From NCBI GenBank assembly GCA_944382785.1, contig CALWNO010000004.1, forward strand, positions 24,799-88,798: a stretch of 64,000 nucleotides of DNA, read 5' to 3'. Of this stretch, positions 15,613 through 23,432 are shown in pieces. The position numbers and the translations under genes were made by a program. The stretch comes from an uncultured Gemmiger sp. (GTDB taxonomy: Bacteria; Bacillota; Clostridia; Oscillospirales; Ruminococcaceae). The notes beneath the pieces were generated by a model that had not been told where the DNA came from, made no database searches, and saw only the letters and a list, made by a program, of their open reading frames with translations. Within the stretch, counting starts at the first letter, position 1. Each line of letters begins with the position of its first letter.

Positions 15613-18036
15613 ATGTCCTATTCCCTTTTGCCGGATGGATTCATCCGCCATTATCTGTACACCGGCCGCAAGGAAAGCGAATTTTCCTGCGATGTGCAGG
15701 AGACCAACCAGCTGCGCAGCGAAAAGAAGATGCGCGAACTGGCCGCCCGCCACGATCCCCTGACCCCGCCCGCCGACCTGCGTCTGGGCGGGGAAAGCCC
15801 CCTGGATCTGCCCTGGAAATACTACTATTCCCACGGGAACATCTTCCTGGACGACCCCGCTTTCTATGAGGAACTGTGCCGGGTGGAGATGCACGCCGCC
15901 ACCCGGCTGGAGCTGGACGCCCCCGCCCGGGTGTCCCTGCGGCTGTGGAGCTACGCCGCCGTGGACCTGTGGGTGGACGGCACCCTGGCCTGCACCCTGC
16001 AGCACCCGGTGTACAAGCCCATTCAGTACCGGGACTTCACCCTGGACCTGAGTGCCGGGTCCCACCTGCTGTATCTCCGGCTGGAAAATCTGGGCGTGCG
16101 GGATACCCGCATCGCCTTTGCAGTCCAGATCACCCAGGGCGCCGACCAGCTGCAGATCACCCTGCCCGACGCCGGGCACTGCACCCCCTACGAGGAGGCG
16201 GCGGCCCTGCTGGACTCCGCCAACGTACACGAGGGTGTGCTGACGGTCAGCGCCCCCCTGCCCGCAGGCAGCTGCCTGCGGTATGACCGGGGCATCTGGG
16301 ATTTCCGCCGCCAGCAGGAACGGTTTGTGGTACAGGACGCCGCCGGCCGGGCCGAACTGCCGCTGGAGGCGTACGAGGCCTTCACCCTGGAGATCCCGGT
16401 GGGAGACACGGTGCTCACCCGCCCGCTGGAGCGGGCGGAACTGCGCCATCCCGCGTATCTGGCGCCGGAAGTCACCGACCGCCGCCGGTACCAGCTGGAA
16501 CAGATCGCGTCGGTGGCCTCGGAGGTGCGCAGCGCCACCGACGGCTTCGCCCTCTTCCCCATGCTGGCCCGCAAGGCCCTGGGGCTGAACCCTGCCTCCG
16601 ACCACGAAGAGCTGCGGGTCTCCCTGCGCCAGATCGAGCGCCGGATGGACTGCGCCGACTTCCTGACCACCGCCCTCATCCGGCTGCAGCGGGAATACGG
16701 TATTCCCGACGATCTGCAGCCGGAGATGAAGCGGGTGCTGCTGAACTTCCGCTACTGGATGGACGAGCCCGGTCAGGACGGCATGTGCTTCTGGAGCGAA
16801 AACCACACCCTCATGTTCTTTGAGACCGCCTACTTCTTCGGCGGCCTGTATCCCGACGAGGTCTTTGTGCGGTCCGGCCGCACCGGCCGCCAGCTGCGGG
16901 ACACCGCCCGCATGCGCATCCGGGAATGGCTCACCGACGTGTGTGAGACCGGCTTTGACGAGTTCAACTCCTCGGTGTATTCCCCCCTGACCCTGGCTGC
17001 CATGCTGAATATCGTGGATTATGCCGAACCGGATCTGGCCGCCATGGCCCGCACCGCCTGCGACGAGATGCTCCGCACCGCCGCCCGCCACTGTTTCCGG
17101 GGAATTCTGGTTGCCCCCATGGGCCGGGTCTACCGGGGCATCATCGCCCCCTGGGCGGAAAGCATGCAGGCCATGCTGAACTGGCTGTTCCCCGCCGCCC
17201 CCTATGTCACCTGCCCCAGCCTGAGTTTCTGGGCCACCACCCGGTACACCCCGCCCGCCGACCTGGAAGAGATCGCGGCACAGACCGGGGCTTTCCACTA
17301 CACCACCAGCAACGCCCGGGTGGACGGGTACAAGACCGCCGACTATCTGCTGACCAGCGTCCAGTCCCCCCGCCGGGACGGGGTGCAGCGGGTCTGGCAG
17401 CCGGAAGAGCGGGAGGAAATGCGGGATCATTTTATCTATGTGAAATCCCTGAACGAGCATTTTCACGGCACCACCCAATTTCAGCCCGGGGAATACGGGT
17501 ACCAGCAGCACATGTGGTACGCCGCTCTCAGCGACGACCTGGTGGTATTTGCCAACCATCCCGGCCATACCTGCGAGGATATGAGCGAGGTGCGTCCCGG
17601 GTACTGGTACGGCAACGGAGCCATGCCCGCCCTGCGCCAGCAGGACAACGTGCTGGGGGCGGTGTATGTGATCCCCCAGAGCAACCCCATCGCCTTCACC
17701 CACCTGTTCTGGCAGCAGGACCGCTTTGACGAGACCGACGCCCGGGGCAGCTGGCTCTTCGGCCGGCGGGGGAACAGCTGCATCGGTGTGTGGTGCAGCG
17801 TACCCCTGCAGGACCATGACGAGACCATGTTTGGCTGCGAAAAGCGGGCCATGGGTCCGGCCAGCGCCTATCTGGTGGTGTGCGGCAGCACGGCGGAAAG
17901 CGGCAGTTTCGACGCCTTCTGCCAGAGCTGTCTGACCCGCCCGGTGGATTTCGACATCCACACCGCCACCCTTCACTGTGCCGAGTTCGACCTGCCCTTT
18001 ACGGCGGGAAGCAACGGCACCCAGATCCTGGATTGA
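15613..18036 (+). CDS. Uncharacterised large protein in glycosidase operon
   Basis: I do not recognise the family. The frame is open further upstream into the GH2 gene, but the ATG at 15613 follows GGGAGG by nine bases and gives 807 residues. No signal peptide or membrane segment is seen. Residues about 90-170 look like a beta-sandwich with a sugar-binding flavour (SYAAVDLWVDG, LSAGSHLLYLRLEN). Residues about 330-600 are helix-rich with repeated aromatic and charged motifs (WSENHTLMFFE at 394-404, REWLTDVCETGFDEFNSS, VYRGIIAPWAES), reminiscent of alpha/alpha-toroid enzymes. The last 200 residues are beta-rich (GEYGYQQHMWYAAL, HPGHTCED). This sandwich-toroid-sandwich order occurs in some polysaccharide lyases and hydrolases. 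Its operon position between a beta-galactosidase and a sugar kinase supports a role on glycans; function is otherwise unknown. Confidence 0.75.
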   Translation: MSYSLLPDGFIRHYLYTGRKESEFSCDVQETNQLRSEKKMRELAARHDPLTPPADLRLGGESPLDLPWKYYYSHGNIFLDDPAFYEELCRVEMHAATRLELDAPARVSLRLWSYAAVDLWVDGTLACTLQHPVYKPIQYRDFTLDLSAGSHLLYLRLENLGVRDTRIAFAVQITQGADQLQITLPDAGHCTPYEEAAALLDSANVHEGVLTVSAPLPAGSCLRYDRGIWDFRRQQERFVVQDAAGRAELPLEAYEAFTLEIPVGDTVLTRPLERAELRHPAYLAPEVTDRRRYQLEQIASVASEVRSATDGFALFPMLARKALGLNPASDHEELRVSLRQIERRMDCADFLTTALIRLQREYGIPDDLQPEMKRVLLNFRYWMDEPGQDGMCFWSENHTLMFFETAYFFGGLYPDEVFVRSGRTGRQLRDTARMRIREWLTDVCETGFDEFNSSVYSPLTLAAMLNIVDYAEPDLAAMARTACDEMLRTAARHCFRGILVAPMGRVYRGIIAPWAESMQAMLNWLFPAAPYVTCPSLSFWATTRYTPPADLEEIAAQTGAFHYTTSNARVDGYKTADYLLTSVQSPRRDGVQRVWQPEEREEMRDHFIYVKSLNEHFHGTTQFQPGEYGYQQHMWYAALSDDLVVFANHPGHTCEDMSEVRPGYWYGNGAMPALRQQDNVLGAVYVIPQSNPIAFTHLFWQQDRFDETDARGSWLFGRRGNSCIGVWCSVPLQDHDETMFGCEKRAMGPASAYLVVCGSTAESGSFDAFCQSCLTRPVDFDIHTATLHCAEFDLPFTAGSNGTQILD

Positions 18037-18056
18037 TACCGGGGAGGAACAATATC

Positions 18057-19016
18057 ATGCTGTATGCCGGGATCGACCTGGGAGGAACCAACATCAAAGC
18101 CGCGCTGGTCACGGCCGAGGGAGAGATTCTCTGTGAAGCTTCCCGTCCTACCTGCCTGCCCCGCCCGTCCGGGGAGATCTGTGCCGACATTGCCGGCCTG
18201 TTGGACGAGCTGGCAGACCGGGCCGGGTGCCGGGGGCAGATCGCTGCCCTGGGCATCGGGTGCCCGGGGTCGGTGGACGAGGCAGGTACGGTGGTATACG
18301 CCAACAACCTGCGCTGGAAGAACTTTCCCGCCGGAACGGTGCTGCAAAACATGACCGGCCTGCCGGTGGCGGTGGGCAACGACGCCAACGTGGCGGCTCT
18401 GGGCGAGGCCCTGTTCGGCTGTGCCCGGGGCGCCCAGAGCGCCGTCATCGTCACCCTGGGCACCGGGGTGGGCGGCGGCATCATCATCAACGGCCGGATG
18501 GTCACCGGGTTCAACGGCGCTGCCAGCGAGCTGGGCCATATGGTGGTGGTACCGGGGGGTGTGCCCTGCACCTGCGGGCAGCGGGGCTGCCTGGAGATGT
18601 ACGCATCGGCCACCGGTCTGGTGCGCATGACCCGGGAAGCCATGGACCGGCATCCCCACAGTCTGCTCCATACCCTGTCCGCCGGGCGGGGGGTGGACGG
18701 CCGGCTGGCCTTTGCCGCCGCCGACCGGGGCGACCAAGCCGCCCGGGAGGTGGTGGACACCTACCTGCAGACCCTGGCCCTGGGCCTTTCCAACCTGATC
18801 AACATCCTGTTTCCCGAAGTGATCGGCCTGTCCGGCGGGGTGGCCAACCAGGGAGAATCCCTGCTGGAACCCCTGCGCCGCCTGGTGGAACCGGCGGTGT
18901 ATGGCCATGAGCTGGGCGGTCCCCGCACCAGACTGGTCTTGTGCACCCTGGGATACCGCGCCGGGGTCATCGGCGCCGCCATGCTGGCCAAACAGAAGAT
19001 GGAATCCGGGACCTGA
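18057..19016 (+). CDS. ROK-family sugar kinase (glucokinase-like)
   Basis: A 319-residue cytoplasmic ROK kinase. The ATP-binding GIDLGGTNIKAAL is at 5-17, the catalytic base Asp109 lies in VGNDANVAALGE, GTGVGGGI is near 135-142, and the zinc site is formed by His161 (ELGHM) with Cys171, Cys173 and Cys178 in CTCGQRGCLE. No helix-turn-helix precedes the kinase fold, so it is an enzyme rather than a NagC/XylR repressor. It probably phosphorylates glucose, mannose or N-acetylhexosamine released by the upstream enzymes. The start at 18057 follows GGGGAGGAAC by a few bases. It is the last gene of the plus-strand operon and ends just before a bidirectional terminator. Confidence 0.92.
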   Translation: MLYAGIDLGGTNIKAALVTAEGEILCEASRPTCLPRPSGEICADIAGLLDELADRAGCRGQIAALGIGCPGSVDEAGTVVYANNLRWKNFPAGTVLQNMTGLPVAVGNDANVAALGEALFGCARGAQSAVIVTLGTGVGGGIIINGRMVTGFNGAASELGHMVVVPGGVPCTCGQRGCLEMYASATGLVRMTREAMDRHPHSLLHTLSAGRGVDGRLAFAAADRGDQAAREVVDTYLQTLALGLSNLINILFPEVIGLSGGVANQGESLLEPLRRLVEPAVYGHELGGPRTRLVLCTLGYRAGVIGAAMLAKQKMESGT

Positions 19017-19031
19017 AGTTCCCAACAAACC

Positions 19032-19067
19032 AAAAGCCGCCGCCCTTTGCAGGGCGGCGGCTTTTTT
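19032..19067. terminator. Bidirectional terminator
   Basis: AAAAGCCGCCGCCCT pairs with AGGGCGGCGGCTTTT around a short loop, with T-runs on both strands. It ends the ROK operon (plus) and the amino-acid importer operon (minus). Confidence 0.9.
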
Positions 19068-19082
19068 CTGTTATGATCGGGG

Positions 19083-19865
19083 TCAGCCGGAATAGCTGGC
19101 CAGGAACCGGCGGGTCCGTTCCTCCCGGGGATGGTCGATGACCTGGTGGGCGGGGCCTTCCTCCACCACCACACCGCTGTCCATGAAGAGAATGCGTTCG
19201 GCCACGTCACGGGCAAAGTGCATCTCGTGGGTGACGATGATCATGGTGGTTTTCTGGGCAGCCAGCTCCCGCAGCACCCGCAGCACCTCCCCGGTGAGTT
19301 CCGGGTCCAGGGCGCTGGTGGGCTCGTCAAAGCAGAGGATATCCGGGTGCAGGGCCAGCGCCCGGGCGATGGCCACCCGCTGCTGCTGGCCGCCGGACAG
19401 CTGATGGGGATAATGCCCTGCCCGGTCGGACAGGCCCATCTGGTCCAGCAGGGCACAGGCGTTGGATTCCAGCTCCGCCAGAATGGCCTTTCGGTTGGCC
19501 TTGTAGTCGGAGCGCTCCCTGGCCAGCAGCTGCCCCGCCAGCATCACGTTCTGCAACGCCGTGTACTGGGGGAACAGGTTGAAGTTCTGGAACACCAGCC
19601 CGAAATGCAGCCTCTTTTTGCGGATCTCGGCTTCGCTCTGGGTGTGGGGGTCGGCGGCGTCCCACAATGTCTCGCCCCCCACCTTGATGGAACCGGTGTC
19701 CGCCGTTTCCAGAAAGTTCAGGCAGCGCAGCAGGGTGGTCTTGCCGGAGCCCGACGACCCGATGATGGCCAGGGTCTCCCCCTGGTCCAGCTGCAGGGAG
19801 ATATCCCGCAGCACGGCGGTGCTGCCGAAACTTTTGCCGATACCGGCCACTTCCAACAATGCCAT
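19083..19865 (-). CDS. Polar amino-acid ABC importer, ATP-binding protein
   Basis: A 260-residue GlnQ/TcyC-type ATPase. Walker A is GSSGSGKTTLLR (35-46), the Q-loop lies in VFQNFNLFPQ, the signature is LSGGQQQRVAIARAL, Walker B is ILCFDEPTSALDPE and the switch histidine is in IIVTHEM. It is the third gene of a complete importer operon (binding protein, permease, ATPase) with 16 bases to the permease gene. The protein is the only ABC ATPase encoded in the window. Confidence 0.95.
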   Translation of the reverse strand: MALLEVAGIGKSFGSTAVLRDISLQLDQGETLAIIGSSGSGKTTLLRCLNFLETADTGSIKVGGETLWDAADPHTQSEAEIRKKRLHFGLVFQNFNLFPQYTALQNVMLAGQLLARERSDYKANRKAILAELESNACALLDQMGLSDRAGHYPHQLSGGQQQRVAIARALALHPDILCFDEPTSALDPELTGEVLRVLRELAAQKTTMIIVTHEMHFARDVAERILFMDSGVVVEEGPAHQVIDHPREERTRRFLASYSG

Positions 19866-19881
19866 GGGAATCGGCCTCCTT

Positions 19882-20547
19882 TCAGCAGCGGAAATAGTCC
19901 AGCCGCTTTTCCAGCCAGCCGAACAGCAGGGTGAGAATGCCCACGAACAGCAGGAAGAAGATGGCGGTGGAGAACAGCGGCCAGATCAGGCCCTTGGCGC
20001 TGTACTCCTTGGCCATCATGATGACTTCCTTGTTGGAGATCACGTTGGCCAGGGAGGTGTCCTTGACCAGGGTGATGATCTCGTTGCCCATGGGCGGGAT
20101 GATGCGCTTGATGACCTGCAGCAGGGTGACCTTGAAGAAGATCTGGGTGCGGGTCATGCCCAGCACCTGCCCGGCCTCGGTCTGGCCTTTGGGCACGGCC
20201 TCGATGCCGCCGCGGTAAATTTCCGAGAAATAGCAGGCATAGTTGATGACAAAGGCTACCACCGCCGCCACCAGACGGCCGGAGGACCCGGCGGGCCAGG
20301 GATTTTCAAAGCCCAGCAGCCCCGGGCCCATGAAGATCACAATGACCTGCAGCATCAGGGGGGTGCCGCGGATGACCCACACAAAGGTCTTGACCACCCC
20401 GCGCAGGGGGGCAAACCGGCTCATGGAGCCGAAGGCCACCACCAGGCCCAGGGGCAGCGCAAAGACCAGGGTCAGGGCAAAGAGCTGAAAGTTCAGCCAG
20501 AAGGCCCCGGTCAGGCGGCCCCAGATCACAACAGCTTCGCTCATCAT
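19882..20547 (-). CDS. Polar amino-acid ABC importer, permease
   Basis: A 221-residue HisM/GlnP-type permease with four to five membrane helices. The ATPase-docking loop is EAVPKGQTEAGQVLGMTRTQ (about 116-135), followed by PPMGNEIITLVKDTSLANVI, hallmark sequences of polar amino-acid permeases. Its ATG overlaps the last codons of the binding-protein gene by four bases (20544-20547), showing translational coupling. Confidence 0.95.
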   Translation of the reverse strand: MMSEAVVIWGRLTGAFWLNFQLFALTLVFALPLGLVVAFGSMSRFAPLRGVVKTFVWVIRGTPLMLQVIVIFMGPGLLGFENPWPAGSSGRLVAAVVAFVINYACYFSEIYRGGIEAVPKGQTEAGQVLGMTRTQIFFKVTLLQVIKRIIPPMGNEIITLVKDTSLANVISNKEVIMMAKEYSAKGLIWPLFSTAIFFLLFVGILTLLFGWLEKRLDYFRC

Positions 20548-21407
20548 TCTGCCAGGGTCAGGCCGTACTTGTCGGCCAGGGTCTGCATGGTGCCGTCGGC
20601 CTTGAGTTCCTCAAAGGCGGCGTCCACGGCGGCGGCCGCGTCACTGCCCTTGCGGAAAGCCACGCCGTATTCTTCCACGTTCAGCTCTTCCTTCATGGCC
20701 AGGTCGGCGTAGTCGGTGCCCTCGCCGATCATGGCGGAAGCCAGGGTCAGGTCCAGCACGGCGGCGTCGGCGGTGCCCGCTTCCACTTCCATCAGGCAGT
20801 CGGTCTGCACCGTCTTGGTGATGACGTCGGCCTGCATGAGGTTTTCATCTTCCTCCACGGTGGTCTGGCCGGCGGAACCCGCTTCCACGGCCACCGTCTT
20901 GCCGATGAGGTCGGCGGTGGAGGTGTAGGCGGCGTCCGCCTTCATCACAACCACCTGGGCGTTCTTCACATAAGGCTGGGTGCAGGCCTGGTTGGCCTGG
21001 ATGTCGTCGGTCAGGGTCATGCCGTTCCAGACGCAGTCAATGCTCTTGGCTTCCAGCTCCACAAACTTGGTGTCCCAGTTGATCTCCACAAATTCCGGCT
21101 CCACGCCCAGCTTTTCGCAGACGGCGGTGGCCAGCTCGGTGTCAAAGCCGGTGAACTCCCCGTTCTCGTCGGTGTAGTTCATGGGCTCGTAGACGGTGTA
21201 GCCGATGGTCATCTTGCCCTTGTCCTGGATGTAGGCCAGGTCGCTGTCGGCGGCGGTGGCGGCAGCGTCGGTTTCGGAAGCCGCCTCGGTGGTGGCGGCA
21301 TCACCGGCAGCGTCGGCGGTGTCGGTCGGTTCGGAAGCAGGAGCGCCGCACGCGCAGATGCTCAGGGCCAGGCCCAGGGCCAGAAGGCCGCTCAGATACT
21401 TTTTCAT
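20544..21407 (-). CDS. Polar amino-acid ABC importer, binding lipoprotein
   Basis: A 287-residue family 3 solute-binding protein. The signal peptide ends in a lipobox ICAC (Cys20), and a tether of about 30 residues rich in Ala, Thr and Asp follows. The periplasmic-binding fold starts with IGYTVYEPMNYTDENGEFTGFD, and later WNGMTLTDDIQAN and DAAVLDLTLA are typical of cystine/glutamine-type receptors. The exact amino acid is not predictable. It is the first gene of the operon; GGAGGAATGAACC precedes its start. Confidence 0.93.
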   Translation of the reverse strand: MKKYLSGLLALGLALSICACGAPASEPTDTADAAGDAATTEAASETDAAATAADSDLAYIQDKGKMTIGYTVYEPMNYTDENGEFTGFDTELATAVCEKLGVEPEFVEINWDTKFVELEAKSIDCVWNGMTLTDDIQANQACTQPYVKNAQVVVMKADAAYTSTADLIGKTVAVEAGSAGQTTVEEDENLMQADVITKTVQTDCLMEVEAGTADAAVLDLTLASAMIGEGTDYADLAMKEELNVEEYGVAFRKGSDAAAAVDAAFEELKADGTMQTLADKYGLTLAE

Positions 21408-21709
21408 GGTTCATTCCTCCTCATTGATACCCGTCCGTCTTTCCGCTTTATGTCTTTAGCCCAGTGAATCGGCAGGTACCTTACTATACTACTATAAATC
21501 CCCGGGCGGCGCAAGGGCACAAAGGCGCCAAACCCGTAAAAAGAGGCGTTTTTTCTGCCCTTTGGAGCCAAAAGCGGGGTCCGGACCTCTGGCACCCGGG
21601 GCGGCGGCATGGTATACTGAAAAAAACACCGGAAGGGGCTGTGCGGGGAATCCGGCGCCCTTCGCGCGGGCCAATCCCCCACAGACAAACACAACGGAGG
21701 TATCTCGGT
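21408..21709. other. Divergent intergenic region
   Basis: About 300 bases without a gene separate the amino-acid importer (minus) from the DUF4230 gene (plus). The candidate minus promoter is TTGCGC (21509-21514) with TAGTAT (21486-21491) and a 17-base spacer. The plus side has only a TATACT at 21613-21618 with a poor -35. No clear operator or hairpin is seen. Confidence 0.4.
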
Positions 21710-22324
21710 ATGGAAAGTCCCGTCAAAGACAAGCCCAAAAGCCACTGGCTGGCCAAGCTGCTCATCCCCAAGATCATTGTGGGGTGCGTGCTGGTGGCCC
21801 TGCTGGCCGCCGGCTGGCTGAGCATGCGCAATTACTACGAAAACAAGTACAAGACCACCAAGCTGGGGTTTGAGGATATCGGGGAGTTCGCCACCCAGGA
21901 ATGCCGCACCACCCAGGTGAACTCCACCACCGCCGCCCGGGAGATCTTCGGGGTGCAGATCCCCTTTACCCAGAGCCGGTACATCTACAGCTATGATGTG
22001 GTCATCAAGGCGGGGTATGATTTCAGCGCCATCACCTGGGATGTGGCGGACACCACCATCACAGTACACCTGCCCGACCCCCAGGTTCTGAGTTGCGAGC
22101 TGGACCTGGATTCCTTCCAGGTCTACTACGAAAATGAGAGTGCCTTCCGCCACATCACCATGGAGGAGAACAACCAGGCCCTCACCGACCTGAAAACCAA
22201 CGCCCAGAACGACGCCATCGCCAACGGGCTGATGGACAACGCCCGGGAAAACGCCGAGACCCTGCTCACCGCCTTCTTTGCCCAGGCCTACGACCTGGAC
22301 GAGTACACCCTGAACTTTGCATAA
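21710..22324 (+). CDS. DUF4230 membrane-anchored protein
   Basis: A 204-residue protein with one N-terminal membrane helix (about 17-35, LLIPKIIVGCVLVALLAAG) and an extracytoplasmic domain of about 165 residues. The pattern LGFEDIGEFATQECRTTQV followed by alternating hydrophobic strands (FSAITWDVADTTITVHLP) and a C-terminal helix pair matches DUF4230, a family of unknown function widespread in Firmicutes. The ATG at 21710 is preceded by CGGAGG and directly precedes the membrane helix. It is a single-gene transcript ending in a bidirectional terminator; neighbours on either side are read from the other strand. Confidence 0.85.
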   Translation: MESPVKDKPKSHWLAKLLIPKIIVGCVLVALLAAGWLSMRNYYENKYKTTKLGFEDIGEFATQECRTTQVNSTTAAREIFGVQIPFTQSRYIYSYDVVIKAGYDFSAITWDVADTTITVHLPDPQVLSCELDLDSFQVYYENESAFRHITMEENNQALTDLKTNAQNDAIANGLMDNARENAETLLTAFFAQAYDLDEYTLNFA

Positions 22325-22360
22325 AAAACAGCCTGCCGCAGCAATACGGCAGGCTGTTTT
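22325..22360. terminator. Bidirectional terminator
   Basis: AAAACAGCCTGCCG (22325-22338) pairs with CGGCAGGCTGTTTT (22347-22360). It serves the DUF4230 gene and the convergent acyltransferase gene. Confidence 0.9.
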
Positions 22361-22366
22361 CATGGT

Positions 22367-23413
22367 TCAGGATACGGGTGCCGGGGTCTGTGCGGGGGCC
22401 GGAGATGCCTTGGGGCGCAGGGCCTTTGTCAGGGGGGCGGCGATGCGCCGGGCGAAGGCTGCCAGCACAAAACTGCCTACCACACACACCACCCAGAAGG
22501 CCGCCCAGACGAGGAATCCACCGCCCGCTGCCCGCACAAAGCGCAGCAGCACCAGGGTGATGAAGACGTGGTGAATGAGAAAGACGCCGTAGCAGTCCTT
22601 GGCCAGCAAAGCCAGCGCCTTTGTGACGGCGGGCACGGCGGCCTGGCCCAGCCAGAAGAGCGCCCAGAACACCGCCCCGGCCAAAAGACTCAGGCTGTGG
22701 TAGGAAGGCAGCCCGGCGGCGGCGCAGAACACCCCCACCGCGAGACACAGCCCCGCGGGGATGACCGCCCGGCGCCGCCCCAGCAGATTCCCGAAAAGGA
22801 TGCCCAGGGTAAACACCGGCCACTCTCCCCAGACGGTGTGGAACCAGTCCACCCCATCGGGGCAGAGCCAGGGCCCCGCGGCCCAGACCAGGAAGGCCGC
22901 CGCCCCCAGCCCCAGCCGGCGGCGGGGGGTGCGGGTGGCCCAGAGGGTCAAGGGAAAGAGGCAGTAGAGCAGCACCTGGCAGCCCAGGTACCACTCCCCT
23001 ACCTTATAGAACGTGGGGGTGTATGCCTGGAGATACCCGTCCAGCCCCACCAGGGAAAAGACCAGTTTCCACAAAGGCACGGCGGCATTGTTGCGGTGCC
23101 ACACATCGCTGTACAGAAACAGGGGCACAAAGCAGAGCCAGAATACCGGGTAGATGGCGGCGGCCCGGCTGCGGAGATACTCCGCCGGGTGGCAGGGGCG
23201 GGCGGCGTACTTGGCCCCCAGCCCCGCCCCGGAGAGCAGGAACATGAGAAACACCGCCAGATGCACCAGGTCCCCGTAGGCCGGGGAGGTGAGCACTTTG
23301 GAGGCATACAGCCCCGCGGTGGCGGTCTCCACCCCGTAGTGGTAGCTCACCACCACCAGGATGGGCAGCAGCCGGATCAGGTCCAGCCCCGCCCAGTGTG
23401 TCTTGGCCGGCAT
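22367..23413 (-). CDS. Acyltransferase family 3 membrane protein
   Basis: A 348-residue polytopic protein with about ten membrane helices, of the Acyl_transf_3 (OafA/OatA) family, which moves acetyl or other acyl groups onto exported glycans. The N-terminal LIRLLPILVVVSYHYG holds the conserved histidine of the first helix, and LKDCYGVFLIHHVFI-like sequence (AKDCYGVFLIHHVF) marks the last part of the fold. The frame is open further upstream, but ATG at 23413 follows GGGGGAAAA and begins at the first helix. It starts 19 bases after the TetM/NYN gene, so the two are probably cotranscribed; no functional link is evident. Confidence 0.85.
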   Translation of the reverse strand: MPAKTHWAGLDLIRLLPILVVVSYHYGVETATAGLYASKVLTSPAYGDLVHLAVFLMFLLSGAGLGAKYAARPCHPAEYLRSRAAAIYPVFWLCFVPLFLYSDVWHRNNAAVPLWKLVFSLVGLDGYLQAYTPTFYKVGEWYLGCQVLLYCLFPLTLWATRTPRRRLGLGAAAFLVWAAGPWLCPDGVDWFHTVWGEWPVFTLGILFGNLLGRRRAVIPAGLCLAVGVFCAAAGLPSYHSLSLLAGAVFWALFWLGQAAVPAVTKALALLAKDCYGVFLIHHVFITLVLLRFVRAAGGGFLVWAAFWVVCVVGSFVLAAFARRIAAPLTKALRPKASPAPAQTPAPVS

Positions 23414-23432
23414 GGCGTTTTCCCCCTTTTCA

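Noticed and set aside
21464-21709. Longer start for the DUF4230 protein
   Set aside because: The upstream in-frame part lacks a ribosome binding site and would bury the membrane anchor; the ATG at 21710 follows CGGAGG.
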